DNA of 64,000 nucleotides from Thiosocius teredinicola (GTDB lineage Bacteria; Pseudomonadota; Gammaproteobacteria; Chromatiales; Chromatiaceae): positions 2,901,297 through 2,965,296 of the forward strand of contig NZ_CP019936.1 of the NCBI RefSeq assembly GCF_002009425.1. Reading direction: 5' to 3'. Both the position numbers and the translations under genes were made by a program. This document shows, in pieces, positions 9,615 to 20,671 of this stretch (position 1 is the first letter of the stretch; each line of letters begins with the position of its first letter). The notes below the pieces were generated by a model, which was given only the letters and a program-made list of their open reading frames with translations, was not told where the DNA came from and did no database searches.

Positions 9615-9631
9615 TTGGCCTGCATCTTGCT
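9615..9631 (+). promoter_or_regulatory. Candidate sigma-54 (-24/-12) promoter
   Basis: TTGGCCTGCATCTTGCT keeps the GG and GC doublets at the exact spacing of the sigma-54 consensus TTGGCACG-N4-TTGCA. It differs at two bases of the ACG core and in the last base. Transcription would begin near 9642, 27 bp before the motA-like ATG. Sigma-54 control is common for motility genes in this class. No enhancer-binding-protein site was identified. Confidence 0.6.
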
Positions 9632-9668
9632 GAATTCCGCTCAGAGAGAACGATGACGGAGATTCACC

Positions 9669-10475
9669 ATGCTCGAACGTTACCGCATTGAAGCGCTTTC
9701 GCTGGCCGTGCTGACCGCGGTCGCCATTCAGGTTTTTGCCCCCGGCTCCGGCCTGATCGCGATCGTTTCGGGCTTTTTCCTGGTTCTTGGCGGCACATTG
9801 TTGACCGCGCTGATGAGCCACTCGGGCAGCTCGATCAAGATGCTGTGGCAACTGGTCGTGGATTTTCGCCGCCAGCCGAAGGACCTGGGCGACGACGAGC
9901 AAAGCCTGCAACGCTTCTTCCATGCGGCAAATGCTTTCCGCCGCGGCGAAATCCGGCCGGCCGAGGTCACCGCCCGCAAGATTGCCGAACCGGTGCTGCG
10001 ACGCGGCACCCAACTCGTGCTCGACGGCTTTCCGCGCGAGCAAATCAGCCTGGCCCTGCAACGCCAGATCGCCGAAGAGCGCGACCAACTGCGCCACCCG
10101 GTCGACATGTTGCGCGCCATGAGCAACTACGCGCCGGCATTCGGCATGCTCGGCACCCTGCTCGGCCTGGTGCAGATGCTGTTCGGCCTGGGCTCGGGCG
10201 ACCTGGGCAGTATCGGTGCGGCCACCGGATTCGCCATGCTGACCACCGTGTACGGCCTGGTGCTGTCGAACCTCGTGTTCAAGCCGCTTGCCAGCCAACT
10301 CGAACAACGCGGCCGCCGCGTGATCAACCGTCGCGTGGCCCATCTGCAGGCCATCATGATGCTGTTCGATCGCCAGCACGCCGAGCTGATCCGCGAGATG
10401 ATGGATGAACTCAACGCGCTGCAGGATATGCAGAAGGTGTCGCTGCAACTGCAACTGGCGAAGGCACACGCCTGA
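9669..10475 (+). CDS. MotA/PomA-type stator proton/sodium channel subunit
   Basis: A 268-residue membrane protein of the MotA/ExbB/TolQ superfamily. Two hydrophobic segments near the N-terminus (about 7-27 and 30-47) are followed by a cytoplasmic domain (50-150) with RRGTQLVLDGFPREQISLALQRQIAEE, matching the charged loop that touches FliG. Two final helices start at YAPAFGMLGTLLGLVQML (conserved Pro) and GFAMLTTVYGLVLSNLVF. It forms the five-subunit outer ring of an ion-driven stator. It overlaps the motB-like gene by 1 bp (TGATG). No other flagellar gene is in the window, so a motility role is likely but not shown. Confidence 0.85.
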   Translation: MLERYRIEALSLAVLTAVAIQVFAPGSGLIAIVSGFFLVLGGTLLTALMSHSGSSIKMLWQLVVDFRRQPKDLGDDEQSLQRFFHAANAFRRGEIRPAEVTARKIAEPVLRRGTQLVLDGFPREQISLALQRQIAEERDQLRHPVDMLRAMSNYAPAFGMLGTLLGLVQMLFGLGSGDLGSIGAATGFAMLTTVYGLVLSNLVFKPLASQLEQRGRRVINRRVAHLQAIMMLFDRQHAELIREMMDELNALQDMQKVSLQLQLAKAHA

Positions 10476-11458
10476 TGTCGCATTTCGACGCAGCCATCCC
10501 GTCCAACGGCCAGTCGCCGCTGGACGCGCTCAACTGGTACTCCTGGGATACCGAGAAGTCGGAAACCAGTTGGCTGCTCACCTATGTCGACGTACTCAGC
10601 ATCATCCTGGTGGTAATGGTGGTGCTGCTCGGGCACACCGCGATCATGCAAACCGAGTTGATCGAGACCGAACCCGACAAGCGCCTGGCCGTGCCGGTCG
10701 AACCTGCCAAGGTGACTGCACCGGCGAAGCCGAAAACCGTAACGCGCCCACTACGCATCCCGCCGCCGCTGACGATCGAGCTGCCTGAAGATTCAGCGTC
10801 GCAGCCCGGCTTTCTGACCACCGCGGTGAACGAGCCGGTGACACAGATCGTCGAACCGCCGCTGGCCACGCCAGCAGCACCCCGCGAAACCATGTCGGAC
10901 TTGCTGGCAACCACTGCCCTGCTCGATCTGCAATCGCCGATGTGGCTGCCCACCCCCGTAGCGGCGCCGGCGGCGCTCGACGAGCCACTGGCCCCATCGG
11001 CCGTAGCAGAGGCACCCGCCGACTCGGCCCAGACCCGCCTGGTCAATGCGATCGAAAACACCCTCGGCAACGAAGTCAGAATCATCCCGCAGGAACGCGG
11101 CGTTTCGCTGGAAATCGCCGAGGTGATCCTGTTCGACTCCGGCAAGGCCGAGCTGAAACCGCACGCCACACCCGTGCTGCAACAGATCGCGCTGTCGTTG
11201 AAAGAGACGGTCAACGCCGAGATCTCGATCGAAGGCCACACCGACAACCGTCCGATCCACCACGGTCGTTTCGCATCGAACTGGGAGCTGGCCGCGGCAC
11301 GCGCGAATCAGGTTACGCACTTCCTGTTGAACGCCGGCCTGGATGCCGATCGTGTACGCTCGATCAGCTATGGCGATGCCAAGCCGATCGCCGACAACGC
11401 CACCGCGGCAGGTCGCGCCGCCAACCGCCGCGTAAATCTGCGCGTTGACTTTCTGTGA
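10475..11458 (+). CDS. MotB/OmpA-domain stator partner
   Basis: A 327-residue protein with one N-terminal membrane helix, SWLLTYVDVLSIILVVMVVLLG (32-53). D39 sits where MotB has its essential ion-carrying Asp (YVDVLSIIL against TFSDLMTLL). A long Pro/Ala/Thr/Glu-rich periplasmic linker (about 65-185) leads to an OmpA-type peptidoglycan-binding domain (about 200-327) with VILFDSGKAELKP, ISIEGHTDNRPIHHGRFASNWELAAARA and NRRVNLRVDFL. With its upstream partner it should form a stator unit. The linker is longer and richer in Pro than in classical MotB, which leaves room for a non-flagellar use. Confidence 0.85.
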   Translation: MSHFDAAIPSNGQSPLDALNWYSWDTEKSETSWLLTYVDVLSIILVVMVVLLGHTAIMQTELIETEPDKRLAVPVEPAKVTAPAKPKTVTRPLRIPPPLTIELPEDSASQPGFLTTAVNEPVTQIVEPPLATPAAPRETMSDLLATTALLDLQSPMWLPTPVAAPAALDEPLAPSAVAEAPADSAQTRLVNAIENTLGNEVRIIPQERGVSLEIAEVILFDSGKAELKPHATPVLQQIALSLKETVNAEISIEGHTDNRPIHHGRFASNWELAAARANQVTHFLLNAGLDADRVRSISYGDAKPIADNATAAGRAANRRVNLRVDFL

Positions 11459-11470
11459 GTGCAGATACCG

Positions 11471-12541
11471 CTAGCTGATCGACGCTGCGCGCTGTGGCTC
11501 GCTGACCAACTCGCGCAACACCGATGTCGCATAGGCACCCGAGGTCAGGCCGAAGCTGAGGGCCAAGGCGTCGTCCTGCCATCGCCACGTCAGATCGTCG
11601 ACGACCAGGCGTAGCGCGCGACGGTCTGCGTCGAGACCGAACCGCTGCAGTCCATCGATCCAATGCTGCCAGTCGGCCAGCGCCTGTTGCTCCAGCAGCA
11701 GCACTTCTCCAGCGGGTAGCAAGGCGCGACTCGAACGACCGCACAGCGGACCACTTGGATGGATATCGCGAACCGCTATCCGCTCCGCGATCGATGCATC
11801 GTCGGGATCGTGCATGAACTGGCGCATCGCACCGGCCAACAGCAACACGTCACCATCCATCGCTGCATCCCAAGTGCCGGCCGCAACACGCGCTGCAAGC
11901 ACCTGGTTGAACAGCTGCGAACGCGCCGCGGACAACAGCAGGCTGCGCTGTTCGCGCTTCGGTTTGCGCCCACGTCCGGCAAACAGCGCATCCGCGCGGG
12001 CCAGGTTCTGTCCTTCGCGGCCAAAGCGCTGCGTACCGAAGTAGTTCGGCACACCGCTCTCACCAATCTGCCGCAGCCGTTGTTCCGCCAGATCGCGATC
12101 CCCGCCAACCGAATGCACGGTGATCTCGAAACGGTTGCCGCGCAGCGAGCCGCGGCGGATCTTGCGATTGTGACGCTGCGCATCGAGGATCTGCAGCGAG
12201 TCATCCTCGATCGAACGCCAATCAGGCGCCTCGCGACCGGGGAGTTGCACGGTGAAGTGTTGTGTCGTCACCGCATTGCGATCTTTCAGACCGGCATAGC
12301 CCACGGCGACTTGGCCGACACCGGCCAGCTTGGCCAACTCGCGCGCCACCTCGTGCGTGTTGCGTTCGCGTTTGCGCACGGTGAGAAACTCGTGCTCGCC
12401 GTCACCCGACGGACCATAGCCGAGCTCTTCGACAACGATGAAATCTTCGGGGGTTTGGCGTAGCACGCCGGTCACTACCGGACCGCCCAAGGCGTACGGC
12501 AGATCGCGTGTCGGGTCAGCAGAGAAAACAGTCTCGTCCAT
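11471..12541 (-). CDS. truD: tRNA pseudouridine(13) synthase TruD
   Basis: A 356-residue TruD-family pseudouridine synthase, which isomerises U13 of tRNA-Glu. The catalytic Asp is D87 in VGYAGLKDRNAVTTQ; RGNRFEITVH and GVPNYFGTQRFG complete the family signature, with the TRUD insertion domain in the middle. Its ATG overlaps the ispF stop by one base (TGATG), so translation is coupled. The order ispF-truD is conserved; the usual downstream neighbour surE is separated here by the forward smr-stator block. Confidence 0.96.
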   Translation of the reverse strand: MDETVFSADPTRDLPYALGGPVVTGVLRQTPEDFIVVEELGYGPSGDGEHEFLTVRKRERNTHEVARELAKLAGVGQVAVGYAGLKDRNAVTTQHFTVQLPGREAPDWRSIEDDSLQILDAQRHNRKIRRGSLRGNRFEITVHSVGGDRDLAEQRLRQIGESGVPNYFGTQRFGREGQNLARADALFAGRGRKPKREQRSLLLSAARSQLFNQVLAARVAAGTWDAAMDGDVLLLAGAMRQFMHDPDDASIAERIAVRDIHPSGPLCGRSSRALLPAGEVLLLEQQALADWQHWIDGLQRFGLDADRRALRLVVDDLTWRWQDDALALSFGLTSGAYATSVLRELVSEPQRAASIS

Positions 12542-13014
12542 CAGATTTTGAGCAGCAGCACCACGGCGTGTGCGGCGATGCCCTCCTCACGCCCGGTAAA
12601 CCCCATGCGTTCGGTGGTGGTCGCCTTGACGTTGACGGCATCGAGCGCAACGCCCATGTCTTGGGCCAGATGCTCGCGCATCGTGGCGATATGCGGTCCC
12701 ATGCGTGGCGCCTGCGCAACGATCGTGCTGTCGAGGTTACCGACGCGCCAACCGCGCTCGGCCAAGGCATCGCGCACGCGGCGCAACAGCACGCGGCTGT
12801 CGATGCCACGATAGGCATCGTCACTGTCGGGGAAATGCTTGCCGATATCGCCCAGCGCCGCAGCACCCAACAACGCGTCGCATACGGCATGTATCAGCAC
12901 ATCGCCGTCCGAATGTGCCTCCAGCCCTTTGTCGTGATCGATTCTGACACCGCCGATCGTAACGAAGTCGCCCACACCGAACCGATGAGCATCATAACCG
13001 TGACCAACCCGCAT
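12541..13014 (-). CDS. ispF: 2-C-methyl-D-erythritol 2,4-cyclodiphosphate synthase
   Basis: A 157-residue enzyme of the MEP isoprenoid pathway; it cyclises CDP-methylerythritol 2-phosphate with loss of CMP. Zn ligands D8 and H10 are in [12 protein letters not shown], and [31 protein letters not shown] is the signature segment. [20 protein letters not shown] closes the protein. The ATG at 13014 gives the standard N-terminus; the frame extends 12 codons further upstream but without family sequence. ispD, which makes the precursor two steps earlier, lies nearby at 13880. Confidence 0.97.
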   Translation of the reverse strand: MRVGHGYDAHRFGVGDFVTIGGVRIDHDKGLEAHSDGDVLIHAVCDALLGAAALGDIGKHFPDSDDAYRGIDSRVLLRRVRDALAERGWRVGNLDSTIVAQAPRMGPHIATMREHLAQDMGVALDAVNVKATTTERMGFTGREEGIAAHAVVLLLKI

Positions 13015-13073
13015 GCTGTTCCCCTCATCAAACCGGGGCGATGATAGCACTCAGGGAGCGCTAAACTTACGAG

Positions 13074-13838
13074 ATGCCGATCTTCGATACCCATTGCCAT
13101 ATCGATGTAGAAGACTTCGACGCCGATCGCGCCGAGGTGTTGCGCGCGGCACGCGCTGCGGGGGTGCAAGACATGCTGGTGCCGGGCGTACAGCGTTCGA
13201 CGTGGCCTTCGCTGATCGCTTTGTGCGAGGGTGATCCGCATCTCCACCTGGCGCTGGGCATGCACCCGGTCTACTTGCAACAGCATCAGGATACGGACAT
13301 CCCGGCACTGGTCGAGGCCGTGGAGCGGCATCAACCGATCGCCATTGGCGAGATCGGCCTTGACTGGTATGTCGACGGCCTTGATCGCAACAAACAGCAG
13401 GCACTGTTGGAGCGACAACTACAGGTTGCACAGGATGCCGGGCTGCCCGTGGTGCTGCATGTGCGTAAGGCGCACGATGCAATGCTGAACACGCTCAAGC
13501 GCTATCGTCTGACAGGCGGTTTCAGCCATGCCTTCAACGGCAGCCTCGAACAGGCACGGCGTTATCTGGACATGGGTTTTTGCCTGGGCTTCGGCGGCAT
13601 GCTGACCTACGAACGTTCATCGCGCCTGCGCCGGCTCGCCACCGAGTTGCCAGTCGAGGCCATCGTGCTCGAAACCGATGCCCCCGATATGACGGTCGCG
13701 TCGCACCAGTACGAACGCAACAGCCCCGCTTACCTTCCCGACGTCTTAAAAACCTTGGCCGAGCTTAAGCAGATGAGCGAGGACGAGGTTGCCGCGCAGA
13801 CGACAGCCAATGCCAAGCAAATACTGGGATTGATCTGA
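13074..13838 (+). CDS. TatD-family metal-dependent hydrolase (YjjV-like)
   Basis: A 254-residue TIM-barrel hydrolase of the TatD family. Metal ligands are seen in FDTHCHID (residues 4-11), GEIGLDWY (E near 101), VVLHVRKAHD and FSHAFNG; the last Asp lies in LETDAPDM. Members act as 3'-5' exonucleases or deoxynucleases; the precise substrate is uncertain. The missing standard LDY reads LDW, as in the YjjV subgroup. It lies on the forward strand between ispF and ispD, breaking an otherwise reverse-strand cluster. Confidence 0.92.
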   Translation: MPIFDTHCHIDVEDFDADRAEVLRAARAAGVQDMLVPGVQRSTWPSLIALCEGDPHLHLALGMHPVYLQQHQDTDIPALVEAVERHQPIAIGEIGLDWYVDGLDRNKQQALLERQLQVAQDAGLPVVLHVRKAHDAMLNTLKRYRLTGGFSHAFNGSLEQARRYLDMGFCLGFGGMLTYERSSRLRRLATELPVEAIVLETDAPDMTVASHQYERNSPAYLPDVLKTLAELKQMSEDEVAAQTTANAKQILGLI

Positions 13839-13879
13839 GCCGACCGCGAGCGGACGACTTCGGTATCGACGAACCGCGA

Positions 13880-14593
13880 CTACCAGGGTTTGCCGTCGCG
13901 TTGGCGCTCAAGATAATAAGCGGCCAACGGCAGATCTTCAGGACGCGTGATCTTGATGTTGTCGGCCGAGCACTCGACCATGATCGGTTGGTGACCGGCC
14001 CACTCGATGGCACTCGCCTCGTCGGTCACCAACACGCCGGCTTCGAGCGCGCCGCGCATCGCATCGAACAAGGTGCCGAAGCGAAACATTTGCGGTGTGA
14101 AGGCATGCCACAGGTGGGTGCGTTCAACGGTGTTGAGAATGCGATCGGCCGAGTCGGTACGTTTCATCGTATCGCGCACCGGCATACCCAGCAGCCCGCC
14201 GATCTCCTGATCGCGCACCATGGAAACGAGATGATCGATGTCGTGTCGGCGAACGCAGGGCCGCGCCGCATCATGCACCAGCACCCAGTCGTCGGCCGCA
14301 GCACGCGGTTCGAGCGCCGCCAGCGCGTTCAACACGGAGAAACAACGCTCGGTACCGCCGGTAACCCGCACCAGGTCCGGATGGCCGGCAAACTCGCTGT
14401 CGTCCCACCAGCCGTCTTCTTCGCTAAGCGCCACATACAGGCCATCGACCATGGGATGCAGCAACAGGCGTTCGATGGTGTAATCGATCACGCTGCGACC
14501 GTTGAGGTCGAGATACTGCTTGGGGACCTTGCTGCCCATGCGACGACCGACGCCGGCCGCCGGCACGATGCACCAAAACGACGGTGCGCTCAC
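13880..14593 (-). CDS. ispD: 2-C-methyl-D-erythritol 4-phosphate cytidylyltransferase
   Basis: A 237-residue nucleotidyltransferase that joins CTP and methylerythritol phosphate in the MEP pathway. It has the N-terminal CTP-binding loop PAAGVGRRMGSKVPKQYLDLNGRSVI (residues 10-35), VLVHDAARPCVRRHDI (about 103-118) and TDEASAIEWAGHQPIMVEC with the conserved C-terminal NIKITRPEDLPLA. It starts 4 bp inside the end of ftsB (ATGA-type overlap), the usual coupling. Confidence 0.96.
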   Translation of the reverse strand: MSAPSFWCIVPAAGVGRRMGSKVPKQYLDLNGRSVIDYTIERLLLHPMVDGLYVALSEEDGWWDDSEFAGHPDLVRVTGGTERCFSVLNALAALEPRAAADDWVLVHDAARPCVRRHDIDHLVSMVRDQEIGGLLGMPVRDTMKRTDSADRILNTVERTHLWHAFTPQMFRFGTLFDAMRGALEAGVLVTDEASAIEWAGHQPIMVECSADNIKITRPEDLPLAAYYLERQRDGKPW

Positions 14594-14889
14594 GGCTTGC
14601 GGCTCTCGGGCGGAACCAACTGAAAGTAGGTCTCGTCTTTGCGGATCAAGCCGAGCTCGCTGCGCGCTCGCGCCTCGATCGCTGCCAGGCCTTCTTTGAG
14701 GTCATCGACCTCGGCCTGGAGCGTCGCGTTACGTTCTTGAAGATCTTCGAGTTCCGCGCGCTGGTCGGCGATCTGGCGCTTCAGCATCGCAACCTCGGCG
14801 AGGCTACCCTCACCGACCCACAGCCGGTACTGCAATCCCAGCAGCACCAGCAGCAGAACGCCAACCGCTACCTGAAGCTTCCAGCTCAC
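14590..14889 (-). CDS. ftsB: Cell division protein FtsB
   Basis: A 99-residue bitopic inner-membrane protein. A transmembrane helix covers about 4-20 (LQVAVGVLLLVLLGLQYRLW), a periplasmic leucine-zipper-like coiled coil about 30-72, and the family's C-terminal ARSELGLIRKDETYFQLV follows. It joins FtsL and FtsQ in the divisome. It lies between eno (17 bp upstream) and ispD (overlapping), the standard gammaproteobacterial arrangement. Confidence 0.96.
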   Translation of the reverse strand: MSWKLQVAVGVLLLVLLGLQYRLWVGEGSLAEVAMLKRQIADQRAELEDLQERNATLQAEVDDLKEGLAAIEARARSELGLIRKDETYFQLVPPESRKP

Positions 14890-14906
14890 AGCGCGCGGAT
14901 CAAGAG

Positions 14907-16265
<1,359 letters not shown>

Positions 16266-16303
16266 CTAGTCAACTGTCGGGTCGGCGACAGCGGAATGCC
16301 GTG

Positions 16304-18801
<2,498 letters not shown>

Positions 18802-18895
18802 TCAAAAAGGAGGTTGCAACGGACGGGCTTAAACGGTACCAGAGAGCCCCTCTGCACTCAATCACAAATCGCGACCGGGTTTAACTTCTGGGAAC

Positions 18896-18909
18896 TTGAT
18901 CAGGATCAG
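18896..18909 (+). promoter_or_regulatory. FNR-type box upstream of the sulfur-globule-like gene
   Basis: TTGATCAGGATCAG matches the FNR consensus TTGAT-N4-ATCAA at 9 of 10 defined bases. A -10-like TATATT lies at 18930-18935, putting the box centre near -39.5 from a predicted start at 18942, close to a class II activation position. A second TATATT occurs at 18994-18999. The 339-bp gap between pyrG and the ORF at 19129 holds no other recognisable gene. Confidence 0.5.
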
Positions 18910-19128
18910 AGGCAGTGTCAATTTGCCCTTATATTCCAACGTTTTAGCGGCAATTCGCCGGTTTTGGCGCTAGTGGCAGCCAATGCATTGGTCTATATTC
19001 AGTCTTGCTCGGGAAGGAACGATCCCGACTCCGTGCCGACGACTCATCTCCCCGGCAGTGCCATGAGTCCCGTCGACGCAGGGAGGCTCACCTCACTCAC
19101 ACAAAAGCTCACTCAAGGAGTTAACGAA

Positions 19129-19584
19129 ATGCGGAAGTTCGCAAAAGCACTTAGCGCTGCGCTCGTCGCCGGCGCAGCTGCATTAACCATGTCATCGGCT
19201 AGCGCCTGGTGGGGTGGCGGCCCCTGGGGCGGCGGTGGCCCGTGGGGCGGCAACAACTGGGACAACAACTACAACCGCGGTTACGGCTACGGCAACACCT
19301 CGGGCTGGGGCGACGGCTGGGGCTCGGGCGATGCCGCCGGCGCCGGTGATTTCAGCATGAATATGAGCGGCCGCGGCAACACCAATATGCGTGGCTACGG
19401 CAGTGGCTACGGCTACGGTGACGGCTATGGCCGCGGTTACAACTACAGCGCCCCCGGCTGGGGCGGCTACGGTTACGGCCCCGGTTACGGCGGTTACGGC
19501 CCATGGGGCGGCGGTTACGGCCCCGGCTGGGGTGCTCCGGTAGCACCGCCTGCGGCCCCCGCAGCACCGGCCGCGAGCGAATAA
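19129..19584 (+). CDS. Sulfur globule envelope-like protein (Gly/Tyr/Trp-rich, secreted)
   Basis: A 151-residue protein with a Sec signal peptide (1-26, cleavage after ASA) and a mature part dominated by Gly, Tyr, Trp and Asn: repeated GGPWGGG, GYGYG and PGWGGYGYGPGYGGYG units. A less repetitive centre (DFSMNMSGRGNTNMRGYG) and a Pro/Ala tail (APVAPPAAPAAPAASE) follow. This matches the layout of Sgp proteins that coat periplasmic sulfur globules in purple and other sulfur bacteria. AGGAG lies 8 bp before the ATG at 19129; a longer frame from 18814 includes non-coding leader. Low complexity means homology needs checking; other Gly-rich cell-surface proteins are the alternative. Confidence 0.72.
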   Translation: MRKFAKALSAALVAGAAALTMSSASAWWGGGPWGGGGPWGGNNWDNNYNRGYGYGNTSGWGDGWGSGDAAGAGDFSMNMSGRGNTNMRGYGSGYGYGDGYGRGYNYSAPGWGGYGYGPGYGGYGPWGGGYGPGWGAPVAPPAAPAAPAASE

Positions 19585-19604
19585 GCTTCTCGCTCGAGCA
19601 CCAA

Positions 19605-19634
19605 AGCCCGTCCCGTCGTGGACGGGTTTTTTTT
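19605..19634 (+). terminator. Rho-independent terminator of the sulfur-globule-like gene
   Basis: CCCGTCC (19607-19613) pairs with GGACGGG (19620-19626), followed at once by eight T residues (19627-19634). Confidence 0.9.
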
Positions 19635-19663
19635 GCGCGTCTCTTTCTACCTAACTAAGGTTA

Positions 19664-19692
19664 TTGATCAAGGTCAAAAAAATTCGCACAAT
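19664..19692 (+). promoter_or_regulatory. fnr promoter with overlapping FNR box
   Basis: TTGATCAAGGTCAA (19664-19677) matches the FNR box at 9 of 10 bases. The same bases provide a -35 (TTGATC, 19664-19669) with a 17-bp spacer to a weak -10 (CACAAT, 19687-19692). A box over the -35 of its own gene predicts negative autoregulation, as known for fnr in E. coli. Confidence 0.55.
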
Positions 19693-19742
19693 CACAGTGC
19701 AGTTTCCGATCAACCCTCAGGGAACCAACAAAGGCATTCACC

Positions 19743-20507
19743 TTGGCTGAGAAGAACGTCATTTCACTCGATAAAATCAAGGTTGCTTGTCGTGATTGCA
19801 GCCTCTCCATGCTGTGCCTCCCCATGGGCCTGAGACCGGAGGATGTCGATCGTCTGGATGCGATCGTCAAACGTAATCGACCGCTGCAACGCGGCGATCA
19901 CCTCTTCCGCTCGGGCGAACCGTTCCGCAATCTGTACGTTGTCAAGACGGGGGCGGTCAAAACCTATACGCAGACCAATGACGGCGATGAACAGGTCGTC
20001 GGCTTCCATCTGCCCGGCGAGGTGCTGGGCATGGATGCGATCCAGGAAAATCTGCACGGCTGTAGCGCGCGTGCACTCGAAACCACCGCAATCTGCGAGC
20101 TGCCCTTCGAGCGGCTTGAAGACCTGGCCTCCAACATCCCCAGCCTGCAGCACCAGATGTTCCGTCTGCTGAGCAAAGAGATCAGCCAGGACGCAGAGAT
20201 GATGACGCTGCTCGGACGCAGCACGGCTGAAGAGCGGGTTGCCTCGTTCCTGCTGAGCCTGTCCGACCGCTTTCATCGACGTGGTTTCTCGGCGTCGGAT
20301 TTCTTCCTCAGCATGTCACGCCAGGAGATCGGCAGTTATCTCGGCCTGGCGCTGGAAACGGTGAGCCGGCTGTTTACCCGCTTCCAGGAGGAGAAGATCC
20401 TCAAGGTCGAGCGCAAACACGTGCAGATCCTCGATCTGGAACGACTGCGTTCCATGGTTACGCATCAAACCCATTGCGAGCGTCATCGCGCAAGACCATC
20501 AAATTGA
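19743..20507 (+). CDS. fnr: FNR/ANR-type oxygen-sensing transcription regulator
   Basis: A 254-residue Crp/Fnr-family regulator. C16, C19, C25 (C-x2-C-x5-C) and C107 reproduce the four [4Fe-4S] ligands of FNR. The cyclic-nucleotide-like beta-roll covers about 30-140, a dimerisation helix about 145-165, and a winged HTH about 190-235 with LALETVSRLFTRFQ, whose E-xx-SR residues read TTGAT half sites. It activates or represses genes under low oxygen. No ATG or GTG fits: translation most likely starts at TTG (19743), since upstream in-frame codons give no better choice. The FNR box at 19664 suggests autoregulation, and cbb3 oxidase genes follow. Confidence 0.93.
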   Translation: MAEKNVISLDKIKVACRDCSLSMLCLPMGLRPEDVDRLDAIVKRNRPLQRGDHLFRSGEPFRNLYVVKTGAVKTYTQTNDGDEQVVGFHLPGEVLGMDAIQENLHGCSARALETTAICELPFERLEDLASNIPSLQHQMFRLLSKEISQDAEMMTLLGRSTAEERVASFLLSLSDRFHRRGFSASDFFLSMSRQEIGSYLGLALETVSRLFTRFQEEKILKVERKHVQILDLERLRSMVTHQTHCERHRARPSN

Positions 20508-20517
20508 TCTAGCTCAA
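20504..20517 (+). promoter_or_regulatory. Upstream FNR box of the cco operon
   Basis: TTGATCTAGCTCAA matches TTGAT-N4-ATCAA at 9 of 10 bases and overlaps the fnr stop codon. It lies 60 bp upstream, centre to centre, of the second box at 20564-20577. Confidence 0.5.
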
Positions 20518-20563
20518 TTTGAAAGCGACAAAAATCATTGCGATGTGGGTCTGCGACACCCAG

Positions 20564-20606
20564 TTGACCCACATCAAAGTAGCGACTCCTTATTAACAAT
20601 TAGTGT
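20564..20606 (+). promoter_or_regulatory. Class II FNR-dependent promoter of ccoNOQP
   Basis: TTGACCCACATCAA (20564-20577) matches the FNR box at 9 of 10 bases. A -10-like TAGTGT at 20601-20606 predicts a start near 20612-20613, placing the box centre at about -41.5, the textbook class II position. There is no -35, as expected for such a promoter. A 10-bp inverted repeat, gatgtgggtc (20542-20551) with gacccacatc (20566-20575), also runs into the box. Confidence 0.6.
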
Positions 20607-20615
20607 GCGCCCCAG

Positions 20616-20654
20616 ATCGGTTGGTTCCGTGTTGAAACCAACCGATGGTTTTTT
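20616..20654 (+). terminator. Terminator-like hairpin in the ccoN leader
   Basis: ATCGGTTGGTT (20616-20626) pairs perfectly with AACCAACCGAT (20636-20646) over a 9-nt loop and is followed after GG by six T residues (20649-20654). It lies downstream of the predicted cco start site and 6 bp before the GGGAG ribosome-binding site (20660-20664). It could end fnr transcripts, attenuate cco, or protect the 5' end of the cco mRNA. Confidence 0.7.
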
Positions 20655-20671
20655 CACTTGGGAGACGCGTA

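Noticed and set aside
9615-9631. Reading the MotA/MotB pair as a ZorAB-type defence system
   Set aside because: No ZorC/D/E or other defence genes adjoin, and the cytoplasmic loop and OmpA domain fit ordinary stators better; kept only as a comparison to test.
18973-18987. Possible second sigma-54 site (TGGCAGCCAATGCA) before the sulfur-globule-like gene
   Set aside because: The GG-GC spacing is two bases too short for a sigma-54 promoter.
18814-19128. N-terminal extension of the sulfur-globule-like gene
   Set aside because: It covers the FNR-like site and -10 candidates, and the real signal peptide starts at 19129 after AGGAG.
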